Below are positions 1 to 11,135 of a DNA stretch of 64,000 nt, piece after piece. This DNA comes from Acanthosepion pharaonis (Eukaryota > Mollusca > Cephalopoda > Sepiida > Sepiidae): contig CAHIKZ030005436.1 of NCBI GenBank assembly GCA_903632075.3, forward strand, positions 349,501 through 413,500. The letters run 5' to 3'. Positions within the stretch are counted from its first letter, which is position 1. Each line of letters starts with the position of its first letter. Position numbers and translations under genes: made by a program. The notes beneath the pieces are model-generated. The model was not told the origin of the DNA and searched no databases. It saw nothing but the letters and a program-made list of their open reading frames with translations.

Positions 1-1
1 A

Positions 2-880
2 CGTCAATGTAATAATGTACACGAGATTGCACGACTGTATCAGATTGTGCTTCCAGACTGGAGACAGCCAAATCATCCAAACATTGCTGTTATTTATCGG
101 TGCTCTGCTGAGACAGAATCCGTGGCAATACGAAATATAGATCAAGGAAGACCGAGATCTGCTCGTACACCCAAGTGATCCTATCATGGGGTACCGTCCC
201 ACAGTACTGCATGGAGGGTACTTGAAGAGCAGCTCCTGTGTCCGCATCATTTCCAACGCGTACAAGGTCTTTCGTCCTCTGATCACTCACCACGGGAGAC
301 TTTTGCCGATGATTTATTGTACAAATTGCCGATCCGATGTTTGTCTCTTCATTCTTGTTTACGGATGAAGCAACATTTGAAAGAGATGGAATAACAATTT
401 TACGCAACCAACATTTGTGAGTGGATTACAGTCACCTTAGTACAGCGCAGGCTAGATACCAGCATCAGTTTACGATTAATATGTGTGCTGGGTGACCGTA
501 TGGTATCTTCTCCCAGCATGTCTTTCAGGGGTTGTCTACGGGGACATTATTTCGAATACACTTCCGGAGCTTCTAGTGCATATTCCTATGCAAATCCGAT
601 GTCGTTCATGCATGCATTGTTTGCGATGCGCTCGCTGACATCTACACATCTACCATAAAAGATGGATAGGTAGGGAAGGACTGGTTCGATGGCCTGCACG
701 TACCAACGAACTCAGTCCTTTGGATGTTTATCTGTGCGGCCAACTAAAAAATGCTTTTTGCAGCAGAAATTTATAAAGCAGATTCGCTTCATCAACGTGC
801 CATGAGGGCTTGCGAAGCCATTCGACACTGTGTGGGAGTATTTGAAAGGGTCCACCATTTAGTGATCCGACGGTTGCATG
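2..880 (+). pseudogene. degraded IS630/Tc1-mariner-type DDE transposase
   Basis: Read across frames, this is a cut-and-paste transposase of the type found in high copy in invertebrates. The N-terminal helix-turn-helix part runs at about 2-175 and includes GRPRSARTP before a stop. A middle block with TAWRVLEEQLLCPHHFQRVQ follows. The block with the first catalytic aspartate (FLFTDEATFERDGI, Asp codon at 364-366) needs a frame change. The region of the second aspartate, at about 605-635, is damaged (MHALFAM). The third catalytic region is recognisable as LSPLDVYLCGQLK near 711-752. The C-terminal part, similar to the usual EAIR...FERV segment, lies at 800-860. At least three frameshifts and several stops make it non-functional. 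The left end is cut by the window edge and I did not find terminal repeats. Family placement is from motif recognition. Confidence 0.72.
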
Positions 881-970
881 CGTGTATATAAGCAAGCAGT
901 TAACATTTTGAGTGTTTGTTATGAGTTGTTGTGTTGAAGTACAACGATGGCCTTTTGACCATATAAATAT

Positions 971-973
<3 letters not shown>

Positions 974-1007
<34 letters not shown>
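974..1007. repeat. poly(T) tract
   Basis: A run of 34 T, possibly the poly(A) tail of a minus-strand retroposon. No recognisable body is attached to it. Confidence 0.6.
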
Positions 1008-1008
<1 letters not shown>

Positions 1009-1624
1009 GTTTTTGGTTAGGATACCTTCCCAAAGTTTGTAAAAGTATTTATGGATTGTATCTTGGGTTGTACATTTTAACAGCGTCTAGCATAAATTTT
1101 AAACTGAATAACGCAACGATTTACAGACATGATTATATTGAATTTTGTTCTTTTTTTGTTGTGAGAAACCCGCCCCCATAGTTTATAAAAGTATTTTTGA
1201 TACAGGCTCTACGTGTATGTGCGTATCTGTGTGTGTGAACATTCAATTACTTGAGCCTAATTTAATTTCTAATGGCAAAGCTAATCGGATGTGAAATTCC
1301 TTCACTCACAGGGCTCTTATTCTGTGGATTATATAAACATTTTCAATACAGATTTTTCGCAAAATTCCATACTATCTTAATAATGCCTGAAACATTTAAA
1401 GGTGAATGTTACTTCCATTTCTTTAATTACCATAAATTAAATTAGTATGGGTTTGTTTCACAGCTAAATATAAGATATATCTTTTTTGAATACAATGAAT
1501 AAGAGAAAGAAACATAGGGAAAGAAAACAACAAAGAAAGCGAGAAAAAGAAGGTTGTACAAAGAAGGAATGGCATCATTATTACGCGAAGCGTTTCTTAC
1601 ATACTTATTCCTGGTATTCGTTAC
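1008..1624. other. no recognisable feature
   Basis: AT-rich unique-looking sequence. Short open frames here have no recognisable domain. Confidence 0.5.
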
Positions 1625-1848
1625 ATACTCATCCCTAGTATGTATTCAACTCATTACTCCTATGTATTCGACTCATTCCTCGTATGTATTCAATTCATTC
1701 CTTGTATGTATTCAACTCATTCCTCGTATGTATTGAATTCATTCCTTGTATGTATTCAACACATTCTTCGTATGTATTCAATTCATTCCTAGTATGTATT
1801 CAACAGATTCCTTGTATGTATTCAACTCATTCTTTGTATATATTTCGT
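1625..1848 (+). repeat. 22-bp minisatellite, about 10 copies
   Basis: Units follow the pattern TCATTCCTCGTATGTATTCA plus AT or AC. Units starting at 1673, 1695, 1717, 1739, 1761 and 1783 alternate the final AAT/AAC, giving a 44-bp higher-order dimer. Because 22 is not a multiple of 3, the open frames crossing it repeat every 22 codons and are a by-product of the array. Confidence 0.9.
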
Positions 1849-2409
1849 TGTATCCTCATTCATGGCATTTTTAATGCGCTGGGAACTTCAGTCTCGATTG
1901 CTGTATTTTATTCAATAAGTTTTTTTTTTTAATTTCTGAAGCTCACGTTAAACGCAGAACAGCGTTAACGACTTCTCTAGTTTTTTTTTCTTTCTTTTGT
2001 TCCTTCTTTATTTCATTTTCTAACTAACACCAAACCACATCTTTTCCGTCTTTCCACGCGTATTAGTTACTGGCAGAATGCAATGTACACGATAACCAAC
2101 GAACTACGGTACGAAAGAACATGAGGAATCACAAAATGATATTTCGGGAGATAAATTTTAATAGGTTGAATGATATCAGATTCTCTAAGAATCAGATTGC
2201 AATATTCTACGCTTCTATGCTATTCAAGAGAGAGAAACAGAGATCGAACTCTTCAACTATGGAGGAAGTGGCCATGATATTCAGAAGTAGTAATGGGCAA
2301 CACTCATTAAATTTGTTTGAATTTATCCTCAAATCATTAAATATATATAGTTACTTTGACCATCGGAATCTTGACACAATGATACACTGTATCGATATAA
2401 AGATGTAGG
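1849..2409. other. no recognisable feature; one ATG-started 95-codon open frame
   Basis: A 95-codon frame at 2121-2408 (+) begins with ATG and starts MRNHKMIFREINFNRLN. It has no recognisable domain, signal or membrane segment, and ends exactly where a dispersed repeat begins. I do not call it a gene. Confidence 0.4.
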
Positions 2410-2720
2410 CGTTCTAGGTATGACGATAGACTACACCTGGCAGCAAGGCCTTAAGCGTGAGTTATTGAGAAGCGTAGAACCACCTATTAATTACATTTTT
2501 TCCCAGACCCAATCTGACCGGGGTGTGTAGCGTCTGTTTGACAATAGTTGCAATTGGCAAATAATTAACCCCACAACCAGGGTCAAAACACTATGAAAGT
2601 ATAAAAATCTGTTTTTATAGTAAATATACCAGGAATAAATTTTTATAGTAAAAAAAGTTACCAGCAATTTATTATTATAAAAAATGAAAAAAAAAAGCAA
2701 TTAAAAGAAGTAGGGTATCA
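2410..2720 (+). repeat. dispersed repeat R2, copy 1 (SINE-like, A-rich tandem tail)
   Basis: It aligns with 40115-40540 (+) and, reversed, with 33130-33582 (-). The head carries GGTATGACGATAGACTACAC, then a GCAAGGCCTT block, a region with CAAATA, and AACACTATGAAAGT before an A/T-rich tail built from degenerate units around CCAGCAAT. The three copies and the A-rich tail suggest a retroposon. No tRNA promoter boxes are clear. Confidence 0.65.
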
Positions 2721-2804
2721 ACCAGCGATGAAACTTACTCGGGTTTACATGAACAAAAACATCAATATTAAAATTTTATAATAAGAAGTTTCTAAAACCT
2801 ATCA

Positions 2805-2807
<3 letters not shown>

Positions 2808-2885
<78 letters not shown>

Positions 2886-2891
2886 GTATGT
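2808..2891. repeat. (TA)n followed by (TATG)n
   Basis: Uninterrupted TA dinucleotides to about 2873, then TATG tetranucleotides. Confidence 0.95.
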
Positions 2892-2948
2892 TGTTTTGAA
2901 TGCCTAAAAATGTTAGAGTTTTCATTCAAATGTAGTGTAATATTTTTA

Positions 2949-3139
2949 GCCATTTAAAACAGCATGCTTGGCCGCACACATAATTCCGTAAAATCCTTGT
3001 CGAAAACACAATTATAATTCAACATGAAAACAATAGACAAAAACTAAAAATCCTTGAAGCAATATACATCAAACAGTTGAAACCCAACCTAAACAAAATC
3101 AACTATAGAATCTCTACAAATATCCTTAAATGTCTATAA
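2949..3139 (+). pseudogene. Penelope-like element, C-terminal coding end
   Basis: Reading to the TAA at 3137-3139 gives a tail containing HENNRQKLKILEAIYIKQLK and PNLNKINYR. This is the typical C-terminal end of the GIY-YIG endonuclease part of Penelope-like retroelements. Upstream, SHLKQHAWPHT fits the preceding helix but has an in-frame stop. The rest of the protein is missing. The following sequence (3200-3615) looks like the leader and start of another unit, as in tandem PLE insertions. Assignment rests on remembered family motifs. Confidence 0.65.
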
Positions 3140-3370
3140 TTGACAACAGAAGCCATTGGTTTACACCAACGTCTTCCCATACTTAATACTTCTCGAATTC
3201 ACTCTCGCGTAATCATGTGTGACGTCATGAGCTGCGTTGCGATTTTCGCTTCTAGCGTCTTATATGCACGTGTTTATCGTTGCTAGGAAATCATCCATGT
3301 AAATAATCACAGACTATCATCACTGTATTGTCCGTATATTGCTTAATATATTGTACAGTAATTGACATCT

Positions 3371-3402
3371 TTGATAATGGCTTATGTAAGCCGAAAGCTT
3401 AG
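3371..3402 (+). ncRNA. hammerhead-ribozyme-like motif A (degenerate)
   Basis: TTGATAA, one extra T, a perfect 5-bp stem GGCTT/AAGCC with loop ATGT, then GAAAGCTTAG. The layout matches the other motifs listed here. The first core box departs from CUGANGA, so this copy is probably inactive. Confidence 0.35.
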
Positions 3403-3417
3403 ATTGGATTAAAAAAT

Positions 3418-3615
3418 ATGGATCAATATTGTGATTTTCTTTCTTCGTTTAATGATAATGTTATTAAACTTATCAGACGTTATGAAAAGAATTTACATAA
3501 AATAAATAGACAACACTTGTCTATATTATTTAATGAAACATGTATGAATATATATATGCGTGGAGGAAGTAGTTATTCCAGCAACGGATTACCGAATTTG
3601 AGATTATTGATGTAA
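3418..3615 (+). CDS. 65-codon open frame, possibly the start of a PLE unit
   Basis: An ATG at 3418 follows the hammerhead-like motif by 15 bases and opens 65 codons (MDQYCDFLSSFNDNVIKLIR at the start). PLE reading frames usually begin shortly after such a motif. I do not recognise a domain in the peptide, and the frame closes early, so at best it is the truncated N-terminus of a second tandem unit. It may be chance. Confidence 0.2.
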   Translation: MDQYCDFLSSFNDNVIKLIRRYEKNLHKINRQHLSILFNETCMNIYMRGGSSYSSNGLPNLRLLM

Positions 3616-3696
3616 ATTTTCAGATTTCAGCTGAAAGATGAACATTATGAAAGTCATTCTGAATAATGAGATAATGTAGCAGTGCAGAAATAAACA

Positions 3697-3830
3697 TCAG
3701 GTATACTTTTCAACAAGTTGAAGATCTCTGCTATTCAATCAATATCAATTTACTATTGAAGGATATATACTGTTTAATCAATATCAATTTTCACTACTGA
3801 ATGATCTATACTTTTCAATCAATATCAAAA
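3697..3830 (+). repeat. short 40-bp tandem repeat, about 3 units
   Basis: Degenerate units share AATCAATATCAATTT, starting near 3737, 3777 and 3817. Confidence 0.6.
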
Positions 3831-5075
3831 GCAACATTTCAGTATTGTATTCGATATACAACAGCAATTAATGTTCCTACTTAACCATCAATATACGATT
3901 TAGAAATGCAGTTTTGCGTGGTAAACATACGTAAGCGCTGAATATGGAAATTTCACCTCTAAGCTATAAGCAGAATAATTAAAAACGAAAGAAATGACAA
4001 GAAAAAAACATGCATAAATAACAATATGGCAAACTCTATAGTGATTCATTTGACAAACAAACGTTTAGCGTCAGAGATAAGAAAAATATGAAACTTTAGA
4101 GCAAGTTGGAACTCACTGCGACAAGGGAAGCTCGAGAAACAGCAGAAAAAGTAATCCCGACGAAAAAAAAAACAAAAACATAGTTGGAAAGAGGAGAAAT
4201 TAATGTTAGGGGACAAAAAAAGGTTAAAAATCTATAAGATTAAATACCTTCGTAAAAAATCAATGTAAGCATGTAAACGAGGTTTAATTAGAAATGTACA
4301 GTGTACAGTGTTTCAAAATTTGTATAGTTTGAACAAAGACATGCACACAAATATAAAATGGTGCGCCTCCCGCAGTTTGTATTAGAATTAATAAGTAAAC
4401 TATACTAGTGGAGAAAGAAAAGTATAAAATAGAGGAAATATATACATAGGAGAGTCATTTCATGATTTACGAAAACAAAACCTTACAATACATAAAGGCA
4501 AAGAAGGACCCACAATTATATAATCTGACGTCGTGTCAGTATTGACCAAAATAAAAAGGGACCTATCGACAGAAACAGATGAGATTGTAGTAGACTAATA
4601 TTATTGAAAATGGTAATGTTAACGAAGTAATAAAATAAACAAAACAGCGGTGAAATACCGGAGATTTTCAGTAGAGAAACCGCTATCCGTTGCCAAGTAA
4701 TTCTGGTATGGATGTATACGAACTCTATGAATATGCAGTTGTATGAGTTGCTTTTACGTGTTGCCTCTTTTCAGGAATAGGGTAATCATGGATGGTCATG
4801 AATCGGCAGAAATTACTTTTCTTTGCAGCTCTAAGTAATTTTTGTTCATTTCCTACCCCTTCCAGTATCTGTTCTTCCATGCCTTCACACAAACAAAATC
4901 TTTTATTAATGATACTTTCCTCGGCAGTGGTATTCGAGTAATGCATAAACTTTACAAGAGCTGCACAAAAAATAGAAACAGGACAATGGCTTTACACCGA
5001 AACTTGACTTATTGTGTTTAGTAATAGACAATTTAAATACCTGGCTACCGTTTACCGGACGGTAAGTGTGACACT
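3831..5075. other. no recognisable feature
   Basis: AT-rich sequence on both strands. I see no motif-bearing frame. A 73-codon minus-strand frame at 4725-4946 has no recognisable domain. Confidence 0.5.
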
Positions 5076-5614
5076 AAGATCCTTAGACGTATTGGGATGG
5101 CCAAGAACGCATTCCTAAAACTGGGCGGAGTATTCTGAGACAGGAGGATTTCTTTGGTAATAAAGAAAAGAATACTGAACTGTTACGTTACATCTGTCTT
5201 TCTTTACAACAGCGAATGTTGGAAGATTTCCTCAAAGATGAAGTATAGACTCGAGGCGCTGGATATGTGGTTCAACAGAAGGATGCTAAGGACCAAGGCT
5301 GTGAGCAACGACTAGGTCTTATAGAGGTCGCAAACAAGGAGAAAGCTTATACTTAACATCAGGAAGAGGCAGCTGTAGTTTCTGGGACGCATAATGAGGA
5401 AGGAGGCCCTGGAGAATCTGGTACTCACGGGTTGAATGGAGGAAAAGTGAGACACTGGAAAACAATGCATGAAATACCTAGCGGCCTTAAGCAAGTGGAT
5501 GACAGAATATGGTCTGGGGGAGGTACAGACGGAAAGAACTTGTTGAGAGTTGTAAGGGATAGAGGGAAGTGAAGAATAATGATCGCCTACGTCCTCAAAG
5601 GACATGGCACATAA
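5076..5614 (+). pseudogene. LINE reverse transcriptase C-terminal region, lineage A
   Basis: One frame gives KILRRIGMAKNAFLKLGGVF, stop, KKRILNCYVTSVFLYNSECW, then MWFNRRMLRT, IRKRQL, FLGRIMRKEALENLVLTG and finally MIAYVLKGHGT before TAA. This is the C-terminal domain after the RT palm in non-LTR elements of the endonuclease-reverse-transcriptase type abundant in molluscs and arthropods. At least five stops interrupt it. The same segment recurs in this window at 7013, 17237, 21195, 21796, 41160, 57424 and 58288 (+), and reversed at 14440, 20295 and 28395. The repeated loss of everything upstream fits 5' truncation during target-primed reverse transcription. The clade (RTE-like or other) is not certain. 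Confidence 0.78.
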
Positions 5615-6000
5615 AAAGAAAAGAACAGATGATAGGAAATATAGCACAGAAAGGCAAAAACCCATTCAAAGAGATAAAGATGTCTTTCAGAAAGCGAGCA
5701 ATGTATTTAAGCATTGGAAATATCCTTAGAAACAAAGAGAAATATCCCGTACAGCCATTTAATAACTAAACAGCTATACGCCATTAAATGGGAGTAAAAA
5801 CAAAGACATAGAGGTGCATTCCTACTTACGAATGCTATGCACTGTGCAACAGTCTCATGGCAGGCTGCTTTCCCAATTACTGCAAGCTTTAACTCTTTAC
5901 GTTTTGAATTGACCGTTATCGCTCATACATAGTTCCAGCAGCCTCGCTTCTTGCAATTTCTTACTCTGATACAGCATCATACAGTAACTTTTTACCTTGG

Positions 6001-6125
6001 GCACCTCGAGACGGTGTATTGGTTAGCAAGAGTGTCTTGCTAGGACAATTAAGATTAAGTACTGAGTTCGATCCTCATTGGGTGCACCATACTTTCGACC
6101 TTGTATCACATCTGAGCTACGCTTG
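6001..6125 (+). repeat. tRNA-derived SINE, family 2, copy 1
   Basis: A box-A-like region (TATTGGTTAGCAAGAGTGTC) is followed by a box-B-like GAGTTCGATCCTCA, then GGTGCACCATAC and TTGTATCACATCTGAG. The reverse complement of 28248-28380 aligns along its length, including GGTTAGCAAG and GATCGATCCTCAC. Two copies and pol III boxes support a SINE. Confidence 0.7.
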
Positions 6126-6437
6126 GAAAATCACTACAGTAACTTTCTACAATGAGTGGAACTTGAACCTTGTGTTGGGTGAATATTAGTATAAAAATGA
6201 CAGAACTGCTAGGATATTTGATTCACCCTGACGAGTCAAATATTTTTTCTCGTCAGAATCCGTCTTAAATATTTAGAAATCTACCATTCGTAGAATACAT
6301 TGAATATTCCTGCCATATTTGATCTGGTACCACTGCTATATATGTCGATATTCTCAATAAATCCGAATAAGTGTATGCAATGTTATTAATCCTGACGTGA
6401 TATATCGATTTCAGTCATTTTCCCACCGCTGTTACAT

Positions 6438-6734
6438 GCTTTCCTCAATGGTTAGCCTCTCGGAATAAGAAATAGGAGAGCCGCGTTCGAATTCCAGTCG
6501 AATCCATTGCATTCACTTACGCGCTAATACCTTTGGGAAATGTATTAATCTTCTTCTCCCCCTAGATATGGGTAAATAGCAGGACAGATCGGGTTCTATA
6601 GCCTTGCATGGCAACTGGTTTACCGCAGAAAGAAATAGCAACCTATTGCGGGAAAAAAATCTGTCTCGTCAATCATGTATCGAAAGATACATGATCACCT
6701 AAGCATGTATCACGCATAGCACATAACTGACTAA
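6438..6734 (+). repeat. tRNA-derived SINE, family 1, copy 1 (about 295 bp)
   Basis: The tRNA-like head includes GAGAGCCGCGTTCGAATTCC (box B GTTCGAATTCC). A central block is related to CCAGCTATGGGTAAATAGCA, then GGCAACTGGT and ACCGCAGAA. The 3' part has an imperfect hairpin around ATGTATCGAAAGATACAT and ends CACATAACTGACTAA. It aligns end to end with 18032-18316, and reversed with 41926-42246. Confidence 0.85.
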
Positions 6735-6911
6735 AGGGGTAACTAGCTAGATGTATTTGTAAGTTCTATTCTAATAGTCTCGATTTATTGCTTCTCTGCT
6801 ACATACATTGTTCAAAGATTTAAATGCAACGTTAATCGCAATCTTTTGTCTTCTTGAAACCTGTTCTTTTATTTTTCCTTTCCTCTCATTAAGTTCTTCT
6901 CATTCTCTTTC

Positions 6912-6980
6912 ATTGCCAGTAATCCCTTGAGTTTTAGTGGAATTATCCCCCTGTTTGGAGTGAAATGTTTAAAATGAAAG
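6912..6980 (+). repeat. LINE 3' end fragment, lineage B
   Basis: It contains CCCTTGAGTTTTAGTGG and TTTGGAGTGAAATGTTTAAA, matching the 3' end of the better preserved copy at 26570-26648. Confidence 0.55.
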
Positions 6981-7012
6981 AAAGAATAAAGAAAACAGAT
7001 CATGTCAGAAAC

Positions 7013-7321
7013 AAGGAGTGTTAAGGAGAATAGATATTACAAAGAGAATAGTATTACAAATCCAAAAGAGACAGATGAAACATTTACAACATAGAATAGA
7101 GAATGAAATCCTGGAGAATTTAGCATTCACAAGTCATATTATAGATGTGATTAAAACTGAAAAATAACGTGTGACGTGCTTGACGAGTTTGAATGCAAAA
7201 GTGCCAGGCCGCATAATATATGCCAAATTAGATGGCAAAGAAGTAAGAATTAGAGTAAAAAATTACACGAAATCGTGGAGAGCCATGTCCGCCCATGTCC
7301 TGGAAAGACAAGGCATATAGA
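7013..7321 (+). pseudogene. LINE RT C-terminal remnant, lineage A
   Basis: Nucleotide similarity to other lineage A copies: AAGAGACAG, CTGGAGAATTTAGCATTCAC, then TCGTGGAGAGCCATG and GTCCTGGAAAGACAAGGCA, which correspond to the WRAMxAHVLKGHGT end of the protein. Frames are broken throughout. Confidence 0.55.
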
Positions 7322-8100
7322 TATACGATTATTATATCATAAAACAACATTCTTAAACAGTTATGAAATAATCTGGAAGTAGAATCTATAAGGTTGGAAA
7401 CGTTCTTTAAGAGATATCAATTTTAAAAAACAATAGAACAATCACAGAAATATCGAATAGAAATCGATTGTTTATAGAAAAAAAAACATTTTGTATCAGA
7501 CTAACCGGTGTGTCAATATTTCTTTAACTTAGAACAAAGCGTGACTTGAGGTTTATAGAGTTCTGCTCAGTGGGAATTGAAAAGGGTTCTCTAGTAACTG
7601 AAGGTATCTTAGCTGATCATTCCGCAAGAACTATCCGAATTCTAAAAAAAGAATTTCATGTTTATTTCACCGGTTTCGTCATTTTCTCTTAATGGCTTTC
7701 ATCATATATTTGTAAAAGTAGAAAATAATGTAGTGACTGCAATTCCATATGTTCATGTGAAATTACTCTTCATATACTTTAAGAACTAGTTAATTTAGAT
7801 GGTCCTTTAAACACCTGAACAGTTGGTAATCACACAAAATACGCTCTGTAGAATAGGAAACTCCCAGAATTTCCTGTTGTCTTTTTTTTTCTTTTTTAAC
7901 CTGCATGTATTCTTGTGTCATCGTTGTGATGGAAAACCTATTGATGGCTCATCGTTTCACATTTTCTAAAAATCTTCCATAACTTCTTCGGAAATGCTTT
8001 CGTTAAAAACTCTATTCCATAAATATCTTGTATATTTCACGATGCCTTTGCAACATTAACTTTCTAACCTTATAGTATATTTCTGTCTTCCTGTGATGAG
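7322..8100. other. no recognisable gene
   Basis: AT-rich. The right part may belong to the terminal region of the PLE-type repeat described next. Confidence 0.4.
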
Positions 8101-8215
8101 GAATTATCATTATTTCCACTATTTACATGTGGGCTATTGTCCTGTTTTTTGTCGTTGTTATACCAAAAGTTCGTCTGCTGTACTGTTCGGGCTTCATCAG
8201 GAGTATATCAATCAA
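8101..8215 (-). repeat. PLE-type terminal repeat with hammerhead-like motif B
   Basis: On the minus strand CTGATGA (8194-8200) is followed by AGCCCGAACAGTACAGCAGA, then CGAAC and GGTATAACAACGACAAAAAA. The same order is seen at the window end (63880-64000): CTGAAGA, GGAGCATACAACGGCC, GAAACGTTGTGATAAAT. The two are diverged copies of one family. Stem II is weak in this copy and GAAA is replaced by GAAC. Confidence 0.4.
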
Positions 8216-8572
8216 AATAACCTACATGGATTCTAAACCATACAGTTTATTTAATCTACGGGTGTAGATTGATTTCGTTCTCGTCTAGCTCTTATTTTTA
8301 TTACTTATTTTTGGTTGGTTCGGAAATGTGGTGACATAGTAATTTTAAGTTCAATCACAGATTCGGGCATTGTGTACTTGGACAGGTGGAAACAGATCAA
8401 ACAGTTCGGAATATTCTGTAGGTTACTTGGATCGATATACACCTGATGAAAGCCAACGGGGGTCACAACGGCCAAAAAAATTGCTATAACAAAAACAATG
8501 ATGAGGGCAATTGTCTCCGTGTAAATAGTTATGATATAAAATTATATAAAAAAAGTGTAATGCAAATGCATA

Positions 8573-8594
8573 CGTATATATATATATATATATA
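8573..8594. repeat. (TA)n
   Basis: Short TA array. Confidence 0.9.
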
Positions 8595-9530
8595 CATTAT
8601 GTTTTATAGATTATTCAAAATTGTTTGATAAGGTATTTCCCAAAGAAGTGTTGGTGCTGCTAGGTGACCATGACATATTTGGGAAGGATATTAGAATAAG
8701 TCAGAATCTATAGGAGGAGGAAATCGCCTTCATACGGATAGACAATGAATTGAATAAATATGCAAAAAATAGAAAGGAAGATAAAGATGTGTCTTCAATC
8801 GAACTCATTCAACAAATATAGGGAGTCGATTCAGATATAATTAAAAGTCCTACCTGTATTCATTATTGGGGGCTATTCTCTTAACAAGAGAAAAAAACGC
8901 TGATTACACGGTGTTGATAGCAGCGACAGAAAGGAAACTACAAGAATTTCTGCAGAATTTAGGGAATAAAAGACAGATGAAAGGACGGCAAACCAAAATG
9001 CAAATTGCAAATTGAAGGTAACAAAATCAAAAAGTACAATTTAAATATCTTAGAACTTGATCTTCATCATGGCTGTCCAATATCTCTTGGCCTTTGTAGC
9101 ACTTAATGAATTATCTCTTTTTGTTATATCCCCTAAAACTTGTTCCGCTATCAATTTACTCATGCTGGAATGATAGAAAGGAAACTACAAGAATTCCTAT
9201 AGAAGTTAGATGAAATGACTAAACATCAATTGCAGGTCGACAGCCCAAAATGCAGATTAGAAATTGAAGATAGCAAAATCAAAAAATAGTACAGTATTTT
9301 GGTTTTTTTAAAAAATTTTCGAAGAAGTATGGAATGTCAACATAACATTGTTCTAATCGAGTTCCATACATTTGAGGTGTTGGTGTTGTTGAAAGTCCTC
9401 AAGTGATGTGGTTTCTATTATTTGGTAGAGTACTTTGTTTGTGATCCTGTAGCGCCAGTGTTCAAAGTTCGCAGAAGGATGGATCTCGCTAAGAACTGTA
9501 GTCTTCATTCGCTCGAAGTGATGTGTGGAA
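8595..9530. other. no recognisable gene; internal AT-rich duplication
   Basis: Two segments near 8930-9050 and 9175-9300 share GAAAGGAAACTACAAGAATT and a following GCAAATTGAA-type block, so there is an old local duplication of about 120 bp. Nothing else is recognised. Confidence 0.45.
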
Positions 9531-9534
9531 TATT

Positions 9535-9720
9535 ACGAAGACGCATGGCCCCAATGGATAAAAGCGTTGGTCGAAGTAATTCTGTGACTTCACCAAAGAG
9601 TTGTGAGTTCAATACCTGCTCACAACAGAGATGAACAAAAACTTACTAAAGCGAAATAACTGAAACTGGGATATCCAGAAAAGGCATGAAACTAGACCAA
9701 TCTACCCCAGTGGACGAAAT
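9535..9720 (+). repeat. tRNA-derived SINE, diverged
   Basis: The head has AATGGATAAAAGCGTTGG as box-A-like sequence and GTGAGTTCAATACCTGC as box-B-like sequence. The body has AAAGGCATGAAACTAGACC and CTACCCCAGT, shared in part with the SINE fragment at 42735-42895. Confidence 0.55.
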
Positions 9721-9764
9721 AAAGGGCTTGATTCGAAATTCCAGCGTATATTACCTGAAGAAAG

Positions 9765-9765
<1 letters not shown>

Positions 9766-9800
<35 letters not shown>
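9766..9800. repeat. (TA)n/(GA)n
   Basis: A short TA run passing into about 12 GA units. Confidence 0.9.
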
Positions 9801-10818
9801 TTTATATACAAAACTAGATTTCATCATCGCCTGTAATTTACAAAATATTCTTACCAGATAATTTTATTTCACAACACATCATCCAACTATACAGTTTTAA
9901 GTTCCTTTTTTATGTAATTTCAGAACGCAATTACAATGCCAAAAATACGATTTAATGGATGCTACGCAGGTTCTGGGTAATACAGAAAGACAGCCAAACA
10001 CAATCCGGCTTGGGAATGTTTAACGCTAGCAGTTCCAAAAATGAGGCGATGGCCATTAATGGATTATAGATAGAAACCTATAATTAATACCGGATGTTTT
10101 TTTGCCTTTTTTAAAAAAAATATTAACGGTATTTTTTTTATAAATCTCTAATTAATATTGGATTTTTTATCATTTTAAAAAGCGAAATTTAGCGGATTTT
10201 AAATTATGAAATAATGGGTTGCATTCATAATTTAAATACAATCTCTGCTTTTCTAATCTCTTTAGAAAAACAGTTGTAAATAATAATGGAATGAAAAGGC
10301 GAAGGGCCGACTTCGAATTTTAGTCGGTTTCGTTACATGTTTTTTCTTGCTTTAGCATCACTCCTTCATAATCAGGCTATGGACTTTTCACATCACCCAA
10401 GTATTTTACACGTTTTTAACGAGTATCACACTTATCTCGTTTTATAGTTTATTTACATATATAGTCTCAATTTAGACTCTCAAAGCGAGTGGTGAATATC
10501 GTAGCATCAATGATTAATATCGTCAGGTGCATAGATAAAAAATAAATTTGGTTTACGATGTTCACAGTTGAGGTTAGCATCTGAAATGGACAGAAAAAGA
10601 TACCAACGTTCGGTTGTTTTCCAGATTACTATTTTATTAATTCATATTTTCAATCATGGACTCATGGATCATCGATGGGTTTTTCTACTGATATGAACGC
10701 ATTAAGTTTGATAAGACAGTATAAGTTGATTGCGAATGTTAATACGATTCTGTAGAACGCATGTTGTTCTCGTAAAATAGCGTTTGTGTGTGGAGATAAA
10801 CAAAGAACGTGCCGATAC

Positions 10819-10823
<5 letters not shown>
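9801..10823. other. no recognisable feature
   Basis: AT-rich. No supported gene or repeat. Confidence 0.45.

Positions 10824-10894
<71 letters not shown>
10824..10894. repeat. (TA)n(GT)n compound microsatellite
   Basis: A TA array passes directly into GT. Open frames across it encode only Tyr-Ile or Cys-Val runs. Confidence 0.95.
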
Positions 10895-10895
<1 letters not shown>

Positions 10896-11059
10896 GAGTG
10901 TGTGTAAATAATTACATCTTTTTTACTAAACTTCACCCACTACAGTGTTCGAGAGACAAAAAACAACAGGCTTACTCAAATTTTGCGTGCGAGATGGACG
11001 TCAGCGGAAGTGAAGATTATGAGGATAAGAAGAATAGATAAGGTTTGACACACGGCTTG

Positions 11060-11135
11060 AAAAGTTTAAGATTGTAGTGTTCAGGAAAGCATCCACATGG
11101 GAGTTTGTTCCACAAATTAATAGTTCTTTGGGAAC
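11060..11135 (+). repeat. dispersed repeat R3, copy 1
   Basis: It shares AAGATTGTAGTGTTC and TGGGAGTTTGTTCCACAAAT with 16147-16270 and 37157-37275. In the other two copies the frame reads through about 60 similar residues, with a (V/I)IGEA(P/F)SWE core. Its function and class are unknown. Confidence 0.55.

Noticed and set aside
1625..1848. Regularly spaced repeats reminiscent of a CRISPR array
   Set aside because: Direct tandem units without spacers in a eukaryotic setting: a minisatellite.
1554..1932. Repetitive 60- and 82-codon frames
   Set aside because: Artefact of the 22-bp minisatellite.
5312..5665. 117-codon minus-strand frame
   Set aside because: Shadow of the lineage A LINE remnant on the plus strand.
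10739..11041. Open frames rich in Tyr-Ile or Cys-Val over (TA)n/(GT)n arrays here and at 12925, 22397, 32002, 51695, 52116, 54974, 56386, 57966 and 60900
   Set aside because: Pure read-through of microsatellites, with no coding signal outside the repeat.
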